NCBI RefSeq assembly: GCF_002127965.1
Contig: NZ_CP018787.1
Span: 434,001 to 498,000, forward strand
Reading direction: 5' to 3'
Length of the DNA stretch: 64,000 nucleotides
From: Oxalobacter formigenes
GTDB taxonomy: Bacteria; Pseudomonadota; Gammaproteobacteria; Burkholderiales; Burkholderiaceae_D
A model generated the notes under the pieces. The model saw only the letters and a program-made list of their open reading frames with translations. It was not told the DNA's origin and did no database searches. The translations under genes were made by a program, and so were the position numbers. This document shows, piece after piece, positions 52,054-61,133 of this stretch. Numbering within the stretch: the first letter of the stretch is position 1; every line of letters begins with the position of its first letter.

Positions 52054-53086
52054 GGTCGTGTTCCTCCAGTCCCGGCATTCTTGCCTTGACTTCGGTGGAT
52101 TCGCGAGTTTTCAGTCCCAGTTTGGCGAGCATGGCACGGTCTTCTTCCGCCTCGGAATTATCCGTTGTCAGCAGTTTTTCGCCGTAGAAAATGGAATTGG
52201 CGCCAGCCAGGAAACAGAGAGCCTGTATGGCTTCACCCAGTTCATGGCGTCCCGCCGACATACGGACACGGGCTTGTGGCATGACGATACGGGTAACGGC
52301 AATTGTCCTGACGAATTCAAGCGGATCAAGTTGCTCAACGCCGAACAGCGGTGTTCCCGGAATCGGAACCAGATGGTTGATCGGTACGGCTTCGGGATAG
52401 GGATTCAGGTTGGCGAGCTGGGCGATCAGTTCGGCACGCTGCTGGCGCGATTCGCCCATGCCGATGATGCCGCCGCAGCAGACTTTGATGCCGGCTTTGC
52501 GGACACGTCCCAGTGTGTCGAGACGATCCTGATACGTTCTGGTGGAAATGACGTTGTTGTAATGGCTTGGGGCCGTATCGAGATTATGGTTGTAATAGTC
52601 GAGTCCGGCTTCTTTCAGCTGTTCTGCCTGTTCTTCTTTCAGCATCCCCAGCGTCATGCAGGTTTCAAGACCAAGCGATTTGACGGAACGGACGATGTTC
52701 AGATATTTCTCGAAGTCGCGGTCGTTAGGGGAACGACCGGATGCGCCCATACAGAAACGGTTCGCGCCGTTTTCCTTCGCTTTTTTCGCAGCAGCCATAA
52801 CGGTTTCAAGCGACAGCATTTTGCTGGGTTCGACTTCCGTATTGTGATGAATGGATTGGGAACAATAGCCACAATCTTCGGTACAGGCGCCGGTTTTCAG
52901 GGAAATGAGCGTTGCCAGTTCGACATCGCCTTCCGGGAAATTGGCACGATGGATTTCCTGTGCGCGAAACAGCAGTTCATTAAAAGGCAGCTCATATAAA
53001 GCCAGAATTTCCGCAACCGGCCAGGTTTCAAATGCGGGCACTTCGTTATCGGAGACAGGACGGTAAAAATTAATGGGTTGTGACAT
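52034..53086 (-). CDS. bioB: Biotin synthase
   Basis: The 350-residue radical SAM enzyme inserts sulfur into dethiobiotin. The C-x3-C-x2-C motif [15 protein letters not shown] has Cys 68, 72 and 75. FCMGASGR and [10 protein letters not shown] belong to the barrel, and the last Cys/Arg ligands of the 2Fe-2S cluster lie in the [11 protein letters not shown] and RMSAGRHE segments. The ATG at 53086 is preferred over an in-frame TTG five codons upstream. It lies 27 bases after bioD and overlaps ghrA. Confidence 0.96.
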   Translation of the reverse strand: MSQPINFYRPVSDNEVPAFETWPVAEILALYELPFNELLFRAQEIHRANFPEGDVELATLISLKTGACTEDCGYCSQSIHHNTEVEPSKMLSLETVMAAAKKAKENGANRFCMGASGRSPNDRDFEKYLNIVRSVKSLGLETCMTLGMLKEEQAEQLKEAGLDYYNHNLDTAPSHYNNVISTRTYQDRLDTLGRVRKAGIKVCCGGIIGMGESRQQRAELIAQLANLNPYPEAVPINHLVPIPGTPLFGVEQLDPLEFVRTIAVTRIVMPQARVRMSAGRHELGEAIQALCFLAGANSIFYGEKLLTTDNSEAEEDRAMLAKLGLKTRESTEVKARMPGLEEHDHAHSVL

Positions 53087-53113
53087 GAAATACTCTTTCA
53101 AACCTTCAGTTAT

Positions 53114-53800
53114 TTATAAGGACCAATCGGTCAGGCGATGCAAATCAAGGAAGGTATCTGCATCGGCAAAGGATTCGAGATACGGCAGCGTTCCCAGTTT
53201 CGGGGCATTCAGTCTCGCTTCCAGTGTATGGATGTTTTCGTCGCAAAAAGGCATCCGCGGATCAATCGTGTTGGCGACCCAGCCAGCCAGTTTAAGGCCT
53301 CGCGAGCGGACAGCCTCGGCAGTCAGAAGGGCATGATTGATGCACCCCAGCTTCATACCAACGACCAGTATAACAGGAAGTGCCAATTGTACGGCCAGTT
53401 CGGCACTGTCCGTACAATCCGTGAATGGAACACAAAAACCGCCAACGCCTTCGACGATGACGGCATCGGCCTGATCGCGGATTGCACGGTAACACGACAC
53501 GATGTGATGATTGTCGATCACCACCTGGTCCAGTTCGGCCGAGAGATGGGGGGCGATCGGGGTTTTCAACAGATAGGGCGTTGTCAACGAAAGCGGAAGA
53601 CTCATGTTGGACGCTTTTGTCAGCGCGTCGACGTCTTCGTTGTGCAAGGCGCCATCGGATTCGAAAGCACCGGCGGCAACCGGTTTCATTGCGGCGACCT
53701 GCAGGCCCTTTTTGACTAGTGCGCGGATAATGGCACAGGAAACGGTCGTTTTGCCGATTTCGGTATCGGTGCCGGTAATAAAACAGGACAAGCGGGTCAT
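53114..53800 (-). CDS. bioD: ATP-dependent dethiobiotin synthetase
   Basis: This 228-residue P-loop enzyme closes the ureido ring of dethiobiotin. The N-terminal ITGTDTEIGKTTVSCAIIRAL is the BioD P-loop with the substrate-binding Thr/Asp. MKPVAAG, VIVEGVGGFCVPF and GWVANTIDPRMP follow. Its start overlaps the end of bioA by four bases. In many betaproteobacteria bioF lies between bioA and bioD, but no such gene or remnant fits in the four-base overlap here. Confidence 0.95.
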   Translation of the reverse strand: MTRLSCFITGTDTEIGKTTVSCAIIRALVKKGLQVAAMKPVAAGAFESDGALHNEDVDALTKASNMSLPLSLTTPYLLKTPIAPHLSAELDQVVIDNHHIVSCYRAIRDQADAVIVEGVGGFCVPFTDCTDSAELAVQLALPVILVVGMKLGCINHALLTAEAVRSRGLKLAGWVANTIDPRMPFCDENIHTLEARLNAPKLGTLPYLESFADADTFLDLHRLTDWSL

Positions 53801-55140
53801 GACTTCATCATTTCTTCAAATACAGAGATCGTTTTGTGTGCCAGAAGTCCGATTTCTTCTCCATTCAGGATGTAAGGTGGCATCAGGTAAACGGTATTTC
53901 CAATCGGTCTCATCAGCAATTCGTGTTGCAAAGCCTTCTCGAAAAAACGTCTCGGGAAAGTAGCCTGCTTTTCCGTTTCCAGGTCGACGTCGAAAGCCCA
54001 GATCATACCTTTATTTCGGAAATGTTTGTTCCTGGGATGAATTTCAAGCGGCTTCAGGGCTTCGGACAACTGTCTGGACACGGTCTGGTTGCGAGCAATG
54101 ACGTTATGGTTTTTGAACAGATCCAGTGTGGCGAGTGCGGCTCTGCAAGCCAGTGGGTTGCCGGTATAGGAATGTGAATGAAGAAAACCCCGCGTGATGT
54201 CCATGTCGTAAAAGGCATTGAATACGTCATCTGTCGTCATGACGAGGGATAGCGGGAGAAAACCTCCTGTAATCGCCTTTGAAAGACAGAGCATATCCGG
54301 CCAGATACCGGCCTGTTCACAGGCAAAGAAAGTGCCTGTCCGACCGAAGCCGACAGCGATCTCATCGGCGATAAAATGGATCTTGTAACGGTCGCAGAGT
54401 TCCCTTACCCGTTTCAGATAGAGCGGGTCGTACATGACGAAACCGGCAGCGCACTGGATGAGCGGCTCGACAATAATGGCTGCAATCTTTGCTGATTTTT
54501 CCTGCAACAGCGCTTCCAGTTTGTCTGCCGCTGCATTGGCGACATCGGTAGCCGTTTGCCCGTCTTTCGCGTGTCGGCTGTCCGGTGATTCAACGATATT
54601 GGAATTGCGGATCAGCGGGGCATAAGAGTCCCTGAAAAGCGTGACGTCAGTGACGGAAAGCGCGCCGATCGTTTCACCGTGATAGCTGTTTTTCAGACAG
54701 ATGAATTCCTGTTTTTCCGGGTGGCCGCTGTTTTTCCAGTAGTGAAAGCTCATTTTCAGGGCGATTTCCACAGCGGAAGCCCCATCGGAACCATAGAAAC
54801 AGTGGCCGAGGGTATTTCCCGTCAGTACCGACAGCCTTTCTGACAGTTCGACAACCGGTTCGTGCGTACAACCGGCCAGCATGGCATGTTCAAGGGTGTC
54901 GAGCTGGTCTTTCAGGGCTTTTGAAATAAACGGGTTGGCGTGGCCGAAAATATTTGTCCACCATGAACTGATCGCGTCAAGATAACGGTTTCCATCCTGA
55001 TCGAAAAGCCATGCGCCTTTGCCGCTTTTCAGGGCGACAAGTGGCAGCGTTTCGTGATGCTGCATCTGCGTGCATGGGTGCCATACGCTTTTCAGGCTGC
55101 GATCTATCCAGCCTGCTGAACGGGAAAATGACTTTTTCAC
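53797..55140 (-). CDS. bioA: Adenosylmethionine-8-amino-7-oxononanoate aminotransferase
   Basis: The 447-residue class III aminotransferase converts KAPA to DAPA with SAM as amino donor. VWHPCTQMQHHETLPLVA and SSWWTNIFGHANPFI are BioA-specific substrate segments. HFIADEIAVGFGRTGTFFACEQAG carries the PLP-binding aspartate, and LSKAITGGFLPLS (about 285) the Schiff-base lysine. FLHSHSYTGNPLACRAAL is also conserved. It begins 20 bases after ychJ and overlaps bioD. Confidence 0.95.
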   Translation of the reverse strand: MKKSFSRSAGWIDRSLKSVWHPCTQMQHHETLPLVALKSGKGAWLFDQDGNRYLDAISSWWTNIFGHANPFISKALKDQLDTLEHAMLAGCTHEPVVELSERLSVLTGNTLGHCFYGSDGASAVEIALKMSFHYWKNSGHPEKQEFICLKNSYHGETIGALSVTDVTLFRDSYAPLIRNSNIVESPDSRHAKDGQTATDVANAAADKLEALLQEKSAKIAAIIVEPLIQCAAGFVMYDPLYLKRVRELCDRYKIHFIADEIAVGFGRTGTFFACEQAGIWPDMLCLSKAITGGFLPLSLVMTTDDVFNAFYDMDITRGFLHSHSYTGNPLACRAALATLDLFKNHNVIARNQTVSRQLSEALKPLEIHPRNKHFRNKGMIWAFDVDLETEKQATFPRRFFEKALQHELLMRPIGNTVYLMPPYILNGEEIGLLAHKTISVFEEMMKS

Positions 55141-55160
55141 GGAATTTGTCTTTTAAAAAA

Positions 55161-55547
55161 TCAGAAGTAAGTACCGTCGAAGTATACCCATTCCGAGCCT
55201 TCTTTGACAAAGCGGCTGATTTCATGAAGTTTCTGCATTCGGCCGTTTACCTTGTAACTGGCGATGAATTCTACGGTTGCACGGTCTTCATGTTCCTGAT
55301 CGCGCAGGATTTTGAGCCCGATCCACTTGGTCGGCTGCTTCTTTTCGATGATCACGCCGGAAGGACGGTTTTCTTCCGCCCATGTCAAACGAAGATATTC
55401 CTCGTTTTCAAGAACGTACGCCGTGTATCGGGAACGCATCAGGGAAACTGCATCAGGTGGACGTGCCTTGCCTTCCAGATACGGCTGGCAGCAATCCGCA
55501 TAGGAAGGATTGCCGCAGGGACATGCTTTCTGTTCGGTTTTCGACAT
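55161..55547 (-). CDS. ychJ: YchJ family protein (SEC-C motif, UPF0225)
   Basis: The 128-residue protein opens with the short zinc-binding SEC-C-type motif CPCGNPSYADCC. An NTF2-like domain follows with LMRSRYTAYVLENEEYL and FVKEGSEWVYFDGTY. The family is conserved in proteobacteria but its role is unknown. The ATG at 55547 is preferred over a TTG two codons upstream. It lies within a run of closely spaced minus-strand genes between dadA and bioA. Confidence 0.85.
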   Translation of the reverse strand: MSKTEQKACPCGNPSYADCCQPYLEGKARPPDAVSLMRSRYTAYVLENEEYLRLTWAEENRPSGVIIEKKQPTKWIGLKILRDQEHEDRATVEFIASYKVNGRMQKLHEISRFVKEGSEWVYFDGTYF

Positions 55548-55554
55548 GGGCAAA

Positions 55555-56826
55555 TTACTTCATTCCGAAAAACTCGAAATCGACTTCCGGGAGTCGTCCG
55601 GAAACGATATCGGCAATCGAGCGCCCCGAACCGCAGCCCATGGTCCAGCCCAGCGTGCCATGGCCTGTATTCAGGAAAAGATTGCTGATTTGCGATTTTC
55701 CGATGTAGGGAATATTCGATGGTGTCATCGGACGCAAGCCTGTCCAGAAATGAGGTGCGGAAAAATCACAGGCCTCCGGAAACAATTCCGAGGTACGTCT
55801 GATCAGTGCTTCGCATCGCGCTTCATTCAAAGGGCGTTCGTAACCATTCATTTCCGCCGTTCCGCCAACCCGCAGCCGGTTGCCGAGACGGGAGAATACC
55901 AATTTGTGTCCGGCGTCGATCAGGGATACAAGCGGAGCCTTGTCCGGATTGGTGACGGGGAAAGTGGCGGAATATCCCTTGGCAGGGTAAATCATCAGCG
56001 AAATGCCGAGCGGCTTTAAAAATGGTGCGGAAAAACTGCCCATGGAAATGACGAAGGCATCGGCTTTCAGAACCTCGAATTCACCGGTTGGCGTAATGGT
56101 TTCGACGGCGACGATTCTCGATGCCGCTCCGCTTCCTTCCTTGATCAGGCGTGTTGCCGTTGTATTGAAACGGAACTCGACCCCTTTTTCAATCGCTTTT
56201 TCAGAGAGGGCAACCGTGAATTCACGGGAATCACCATGTTCGTCGTCGGGTGTGAAATCGCCGCCGATCAGCTTGTCGTGGACAGGTGAGAGAGCCGGTT
56301 CGATCTGTACGACTTCATCGGGGCTAATAGTATTGCGGGGACAACCAAGCGACGTCATCAGCTTTGCGCCAGCCTTGGAGGATTCATAGTCTTCCTTGTC
56401 GGTATAAAAGTGCATGATGCCGTGGCTTGAATGGGTATAGTCCAGCTTTGTCTCTTCCCGCAAGGCACGGAGTGTTCTCTTGCTGAAATCCGACATGGCA
56501 ACGCACTGGCGCGTATTGTGTGCCGTGCGTCTCGGGGAACATTCCAGCAGAAAGCGGGCACCCCATTCCCACTGCAATTGTTCTGCACGAAAACGATAAA
56601 GAAGAGGGGCATCTTCCTTGCCCAGCCATTTCAGGATTTTCGACGGGGCAGAAGGGTTTGCCCAGGGCTCCGAATGGGAAACGGAAATCTGGGAGCCGTT
56701 TCCGAAAGTGGTTTCCTGCGCAGCGCCCGGACGCCGTTCGATAACGGTCACGTCATGTCCTGCCTGTCGGAGAAACCATGCCGCTGCCGTTCCGGTGATA
56801 CCCGATCCTAATACAATGACTTTCAC
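55555..56826 (-). CDS. dadA: D-amino acid dehydrogenase small subunit
   Basis: The 423-residue FAD-dependent dehydrogenase oxidises D-amino acids (often D-alanine) and passes electrons to quinone at the inner membrane. The N-terminal VIVLGSGITGTAAAWFLRQAGHDVTVIER is the dinucleotide-binding fold. PAKGYSATFPV, GTAEMNGYERPLN and the C-terminal NTGHGTLGWTMGCGSGRSIADI match DadA. It could salvage D-Ala from wall turnover. dadX, the usual racemase partner, is not adjacent. Confidence 0.92.
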   Translation of the reverse strand: MKVIVLGSGITGTAAAWFLRQAGHDVTVIERRPGAAQETTFGNGSQISVSHSEPWANPSAPSKILKWLGKEDAPLLYRFRAEQLQWEWGARFLLECSPRRTAHNTRQCVAMSDFSKRTLRALREETKLDYTHSSHGIMHFYTDKEDYESSKAGAKLMTSLGCPRNTISPDEVVQIEPALSPVHDKLIGGDFTPDDEHGDSREFTVALSEKAIEKGVEFRFNTTATRLIKEGSGAASRIVAVETITPTGEFEVLKADAFVISMGSFSAPFLKPLGISLMIYPAKGYSATFPVTNPDKAPLVSLIDAGHKLVFSRLGNRLRVGGTAEMNGYERPLNEARCEALIRRTSELFPEACDFSAPHFWTGLRPMTPSNIPYIGKSQISNLFLNTGHGTLGWTMGCGSGRSIADIVSGRLPEVDFEFFGMK

Positions 56827-56841
56827 AATTTAGCCTCTTTT

Positions 56842-57291
56842 TTATTGATTCTCTGTCCGGCCGGATGATTCCGGCTCATTTTTTTCCGTTATTTTAAAAT
56901 GATTGTTTTCGGAAGAGGACTCTTTTTTTCGAAGGCGATGCAATTCGTCCGTAACGGCATGCGTGACGACGACGTCCAGCGTGCTTTGCAAGTCTTTCTG
57001 GATTTCGGATACGAGCGTTCCGGTCATTTTCTGGACACTCGCTGCCAGATTCTGCTGAATGATTTCTTCAAGCACGAACTGGATGCGTTCTTCAACGCGT
57101 TTCAAGATTCTTTCTGATAGCCGCTGTTCCAGCTCTTCCCAAGCCGTTTCATTCTGCGTGGAATCGACAAGATCGGGCAGTGTCGAGAGTATTTCCGTCA
57201 GGACGGGAATACCGTCATCATCCTGTATGGAATGATCTTCAGGAATCGCTTCTTTTTTTTCGGGGGAAATGTAATCATCATTGCTGTTCAT
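56842..57291 (-). CDS. DUF2486-like acidic helical protein
   Basis: The 149-residue protein has a disordered acidic start with DGIPVLTEILSTLPDL, the short motif typical of DUF2486 proteins of Burkholderiales. A long amphipathic helix follows (about 48-120, WEELEQRLSERILKRVEERIQ and later), then a charged, low-complexity tail. No enzyme motif, signal peptide or membrane segment is seen. The start overlaps the holC stop (TAATG). The function is unknown; a link to DNA polymerase accessory proteins is suggested only by position. An A8 run (minus strand) lies near the start. Confidence 0.65.
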   Translation of the reverse strand: MNSNDDYISPEKKEAIPEDHSIQDDDGIPVLTEILSTLPDLVDSTQNETAWEELEQRLSERILKRVEERIQFVLEEIIQQNLAASVQKMTGTLVSEIQKDLQSTLDVVVTHAVTDELHRLRKKESSSENNHFKITEKNEPESSGRTENQ

Positions 57292-57716
57292 TATTTTGCA
57301 GTCTCGTGATGAAGGGTGTATCCACGTTCGCGGTAATGAACGTATCGTTGTCGTCCGGCTTCCGTGTCGGCCGGATCGGTCGATACCAGTTCGAGCAAAC
57401 GTTCGAATTGTGCGTAAAAAGCCGGGATGTCCGGCGACAGGTTGAGCAGAATCTGGCTGTGTGGCAGTTCATCGGTATCGCTGGAGGTCAGGATGACAGG
57501 GCAGCGCGCAGCATGTCTGTCGCCTAGGACGGCATGCGGGAGAAAGTCCGAATCGGAAAAAGTCCACAGGGTATCGTCAAGCCTGTTTAACAAATTGCGA
57601 TCCGTCGCGTAAATGACGACGCGGCAATCGGATGAGTTGGCGAGCGCTTTCCGTACCCATCGACAGGTATAGTGGATTTTGTCTGCAATATGTGTGCGGA
57701 ATTCAATGTTGGTCAT
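57291..57716 (-). CDS. holC: DNA polymerase III chi subunit
   Basis: The 141-residue protein matches HolC. TNIEFRTHIADKIHYTCRWVRKA opens the fold, VVIYATDRNLLNRLDDTLWTF is the central strand-helix pair, and FLPHAVLGD and VILTSSDTDELP follow. Chi links the clamp loader (with psi) to SSB. The ATG at 57716 is preferred over an in-frame start 19 codons earlier. It is not next to valS or pepA here, although those are common neighbours. It is the first gene of the run leading to ghrA. Confidence 0.88.
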   Translation of the reverse strand: MTNIEFRTHIADKIHYTCRWVRKALANSSDCRVVIYATDRNLLNRLDDTLWTFSDSDFLPHAVLGDRHAARCPVILTSSDTDELPHSQILLNLSPDIPAFYAQFERLLELVSTDPADTEAGRQRYVHYRERGYTLHHETAK

Positions 57717-57746
57717 ACAGGTTGCCGGATATCGATTAAAAACGTG

Positions 57747-57775
57747 AATTGACCCGAATGAAAATCGGGTCAATT
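57747..57775. repeat. Perfect 11-bp inverted repeat between prlC and holC
   Basis: AATTGACCCGA and TCGGGTCAATT flank a seven-base loop. On the minus strand it follows the prlC stop by 31 bases and precedes the holC start by 30. No immediate T-tract follows, so it may be a weak terminator or a regulatory hairpin. Confidence 0.5.
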
Positions 57776-57806
57776 ATGAAACGTTTTCGCTGCATTAGTA
57801 AAGGCT

Positions 57807-59864
57807 TTATGCCGCCAGCCCATTATGCCGGAGCAGGGCGTCAATCGATGGCTGCCTTCCCCTGAAGGCGACGAACGATTCGATGGCGGGCCTCGAGCCT
57901 CCCACGGACAGGATTTCTTCAAGCAGTTTTGCACCCATGGCCGGTGAAATCAGATCGTTTCCGTCAGCCAGCGATTCCTCGAATGCGCTATAGACATCGG
58001 CGGAGAGCACTTCAGCCCATTTGTAGCTGTAATAACCCGCCGCGTAGCCACCTGCAAAAATATGGGAAAACGATTGCAGGAAACGGTTGAACTCAGGCGG
58101 AATGACAACGGCATATTTATGCCGGATAGCATCGAGGACATCCTGCACCGTTTTCCTGCCGTTCGGGTCGTAATCGTAATGCAGATGCATGTCGGCAAGG
58201 GAAAATTCGACCTGACGCAGCATCTGGAGTCCGGACTGGTAATTCTTTGCCGCGATCATTTTGTCGAAAAGCGCTTTCGGCAAAGGCTGTTTCGTTTCGA
58301 TATGGGAACTCATGTTCTGGATGACATCCCATTCCCAGCAGAAATTTTCCATGAATTGCGACGGTAATTCGACCGCATCCCATTCCACACCTGAAATACC
58401 CGATACGCCCAGTTCGCCCACTTTCGTCAGGAGATGATGCAGACCATGACCGAATTCATGGAAAAGCGTCATGACTTCATCGTGTGTGAAAAGCGCAGGC
58501 TGGAGTTTTCCGTTTTTCTCAATCGGTGAAGAGAAATTGCAGGTCAGATAGGCCACCGGCGTCTGGATGCCATTTTGCGTAATGCGACGGCTGCGGGCAT
58601 CGTCCATCCATGCCCCTCCGCGTTTTCCGGTACGGGCGTATAAATCCATATAGAACTGGCCAATCAGTTTCCCATCCTTTTCGATACGGAAGAATTTGAC
58701 ATCCTTGTGCCAGACGGGAGCCGTATCCGGAAGGATGGTCACGGAATAAAGTGTCTGGACCAGTTTGAACAGGCCTTCCAGAACGTTCGGTTCAGGGAAA
58801 TACTGTTTGACTTCCTGTTCGGAGAAAGCATAACGTTTCTGGCGCAGTTTTTCGGAAACGAACGCCATGTCCCAGGCTTTCATCTCGTCGATGCCGAGTT
58901 CTGTTTTGGCAAATGCCCTGAGTTCTTCCAGATCTTTTTCAGCGAACGGCCTCGCTTTTTTCGCAAGGTCTTCCAGAAACGAAATCACTTCATCCGGTGT
59001 CCTGGCCATTTTCGCGACCAGCGAAACTTCCGCATAATTGGTGTAGCCAAGCAAATCGGCTTCTTCTTTTCTCAAGCGCAGCAGTTCATTGATGTTGCCG
59101 GTATTGTCCCATTCCGGGTTGGCACCCAGTTCCGATGCCCGGGTTGCATTGGCACGATACATTTTTTCGCGCAGTTCCCGGTTTTCGGCATATTGCATGA
59201 CCGGATAGAAAGACGGGAAGTGCAGGGTGAATTTATACCCGCTCTTGTTTTCGTTTTGTGCCATGGCACGCGCGACGTGCAGATTGTCTTCGGGCAAGCC
59301 CTTCAGATCGGCTTCGTTTTCAACCAGCAGCTCGAAATGGTTGGTCGCGTCCAGCACGTTTTCGGAAAAACGGGTGGAAAGCGCAGCCATTTTTTCCTGA
59401 ATGTCGGCAAACTGCTTCTTCTTGTCTTCCGGCAATTCGGCGCCACCGAGACGGAAATCGCGCAGGGAATTGTCGATGACCCGTTTTTGGGCGTCATCAA
59501 GGCTGTTGAAAGAAGAGCTGTTGCTGATGGCTTTGTATTTTTCGAACAAGGCCAGATTCTGGGACAGCGCTGTCCAGAATTCGGTTATCTTCGGCAGGTT
59601 TTCATTGTATGCCGCGCGCAGTTCAGGTGTATCGACGACAGCGTTCAGATGGCCGACGATGCCCCATGCACGGGAGAGCTGTTCGGTGCAATCGTCCAGA
59701 GGAGTGATGAAATTGTCCCAGCTGATTTCCGGCATGGGCGCTTCCAGTCCGGTTACGACTGTCCTGCAGCGTTCCAGCAAGGTATCGATGGCCGGTGAAA
59801 TGTGTTCAGGCCTGATTTCATCAAAGCGGGGCAGCCCCTCGAAATTCAATAACGGGTTTTTCAT
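57807..59864 (-). CDS. prlC: Oligopeptidase A (M3 family)
   Basis: The 685-residue cytosolic zinc peptidase degrades short peptides, including cleaved signal peptides. HEFGHGLHH near residue 468 supplies the zinc-binding histidines and catalytic glutamate, and the third ligand lies in GISGVEWDAVELPSQ. LLNFEGLPRFDEIRPEHISPAID is the family's usual opening. The ATG at 59864 has GGAAGGA upstream; the open frame extends about 40 codons further but that part is not conserved. It lies downstream of folD with a terminator between them. Confidence 0.95.
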   Translation of the reverse strand: MKNPLLNFEGLPRFDEIRPEHISPAIDTLLERCRTVVTGLEAPMPEISWDNFITPLDDCTEQLSRAWGIVGHLNAVVDTPELRAAYNENLPKITEFWTALSQNLALFEKYKAISNSSSFNSLDDAQKRVIDNSLRDFRLGGAELPEDKKKQFADIQEKMAALSTRFSENVLDATNHFELLVENEADLKGLPEDNLHVARAMAQNENKSGYKFTLHFPSFYPVMQYAENRELREKMYRANATRASELGANPEWDNTGNINELLRLRKEEADLLGYTNYAEVSLVAKMARTPDEVISFLEDLAKKARPFAEKDLEELRAFAKTELGIDEMKAWDMAFVSEKLRQKRYAFSEQEVKQYFPEPNVLEGLFKLVQTLYSVTILPDTAPVWHKDVKFFRIEKDGKLIGQFYMDLYARTGKRGGAWMDDARSRRITQNGIQTPVAYLTCNFSSPIEKNGKLQPALFTHDEVMTLFHEFGHGLHHLLTKVGELGVSGISGVEWDAVELPSQFMENFCWEWDVIQNMSSHIETKQPLPKALFDKMIAAKNYQSGLQMLRQVEFSLADMHLHYDYDPNGRKTVQDVLDAIRHKYAVVIPPEFNRFLQSFSHIFAGGYAAGYYSYKWAEVLSADVYSAFEESLADGNDLISPAMGAKLLEEILSVGGSRPAIESFVAFRGRQPSIDALLRHNGLAA

Positions 59865-59901
59865 CAGATATTCCTTCCGGACAGTTTTGGTCGATTCAAA
59901 T

Positions 59902-59932
59902 AAAAAAGGTACGCATTGCGTACCTTTTTTTC
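59902..59932. terminator. Intrinsic terminator between folD and prlC
   Basis: AAAAAAGGTACGC and GCGTACCTTTTTT form a 13-bp stem with a three-base loop and end in T residues on either strand. It begins 12 bases beyond the folD stop in the minus direction. Confidence 0.88.
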
Positions 59933-59943
59933 CGCTTTTGCGT

Positions 59944-60807
59944 TTATTTCTTTTTGGCTTCCAGCCGTCTTTCAGCCGCTTCAATCGTGTTCAACAGCAG
60001 CATGGTAATGGTCATGGGGCCGACACCGCCCGGTACAGGGGAGATGTAACCAGCCACTTCCTTGGCATTCGGAAAGTCTACATCACTCCAGAGTTTTCCG
60101 TTTTCATCGCGCTCAACACCGACGTCGATAACGACAGCACCCGGTTTGACCATATCGGCCGTGATGATGTTCCGCTTGCCCGTTGCGGCGATCAGAACGT
60201 CTGCCAGACGGGTGTGGTGACCCAGGTCGCGTGTCTTGGAATTACAGATGGTGACGGTAGCGCCGGCTTGCAAGAGCAGCATGGACATCGGTTTGCCGAC
60301 GATATTGGAAGCGCCGACGATAACGGCATGGGCGCCACGCAATGGATAATCGATGGATTCCAGCATCTTCATGACACCGTACGGGGTGCATGGCTTGATC
60401 CTTGGCTGTCCGGTCATCAGAAGGCCGGTATTGACGACGGTGAAGCAGTCCATATCCTTTTCAGGATCGATTGCTTCGATAACCTTGCGTCCATCGATAT
60501 GGTCTGGCAGAGGCAACTGGACCAGAATGCCATGAACGGATGGATCTTCGTTCAGGACACGAATGCGTTCGAGCAGCTCGGCTTCGGAGAAATCGGCGTC
60601 GTATTTTTCCAGAATGGAACGGATGCCGTTCGCTTTGCAGGCACGTTCCTTGTTCAGTACGTACACCATGGAGGCCGGGCTGTCGCCGACCAGAATAACA
60701 GCCAGTCCGGGGAGTTCCCCTGCTGCGGTCAATTTGGCTGCACGTGCAGCGATATCTTCGCGAACTTCCTTGGCCAGTTCATTTCCGTTGATAATTTGGG
60801 CAGTCAT
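59944..60807 (-). CDS. folD: Bifunctional methylenetetrahydrofolate dehydrogenase / methenyl-THF cyclohydrolase
   Basis: The 287-residue enzyme interconverts 5,10-methylene- and 10-formyl-THF using NADP. Seen are [28 protein letters not shown], with the conserved YVxxK-type substrate loop, and QLPLPDHID. The nucleotide fold is [19 protein letters not shown], and the C-terminal [18 protein letters not shown] is the FolD signature. The Tyr-x3-Lys pair (YVLNK) needed for cyclohydrolase activity is present. It stands alone between two intergenic regions. Confidence 0.96.
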   Translation of the reverse strand: MTAQIINGNELAKEVREDIAARAAKLTAAGELPGLAVILVGDSPASMVYVLNKERACKANGIRSILEKYDADFSEAELLERIRVLNEDPSVHGILVQLPLPDHIDGRKVIEAIDPEKDMDCFTVVNTGLLMTGQPRIKPCTPYGVMKMLESIDYPLRGAHAVIVGASNIVGKPMSMLLLQAGATVTICNSKTRDLGHHTRLADVLIAATGKRNIITADMVKPGAVVIDVGVERDENGKLWSDVDFPNAKEVAGYISPVPGGVGPMTITMLLLNTIEAAERRLEAKKK

Positions 60808-61133
60808 TTTGCTTGATGAATAAAAACCGTTAAAAAAATAATTATACGATGAACAATTTATCTCTTTTTTGCGTATGTAGAAAACGCATAATGAGTAAAA
60901 GCCTTATAAATTACACGAAAAAGGCAATTTATTGAAGAGAATCAGGATTTTTTCATGTTTGCAACAAAACAGAAGCCGTTCTGGCTATCATTTCTGCTAT
61001 ATATCCGGCCATCATTCAAGCATAAGACTGTTTTTTGATTTTCTGTTTTTATGGTTTATGATCAATCCGTAAACGCGTTTTTCTGATTCTCCAGTTGTGC
61101 ATTTCTTTTGCCGTTTTAAATTGGGAGGTGTTT
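60808..61133. other. Intergenic region between folD and aceE
   Basis: This 326-base AT-rich region separates divergent folD and aceE and must hold both promoters. Apart from a candidate aceE promoter I see no coding potential, strong hairpin or recognised operator. No pdhR-type regulator gene lies beside aceE. Confidence 0.6.
61035..61062 (+). promoter_or_regulatory. Candidate aceE promoter
   Basis: TTGATT (61035-61040) and TATGAT (61057-61062) are 16 bases apart and lie about 70 bases before the aceE ATG. The match to sigma-70 is fair in a region of general AT richness, so chance occurrence is possible. Confidence 0.4.
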
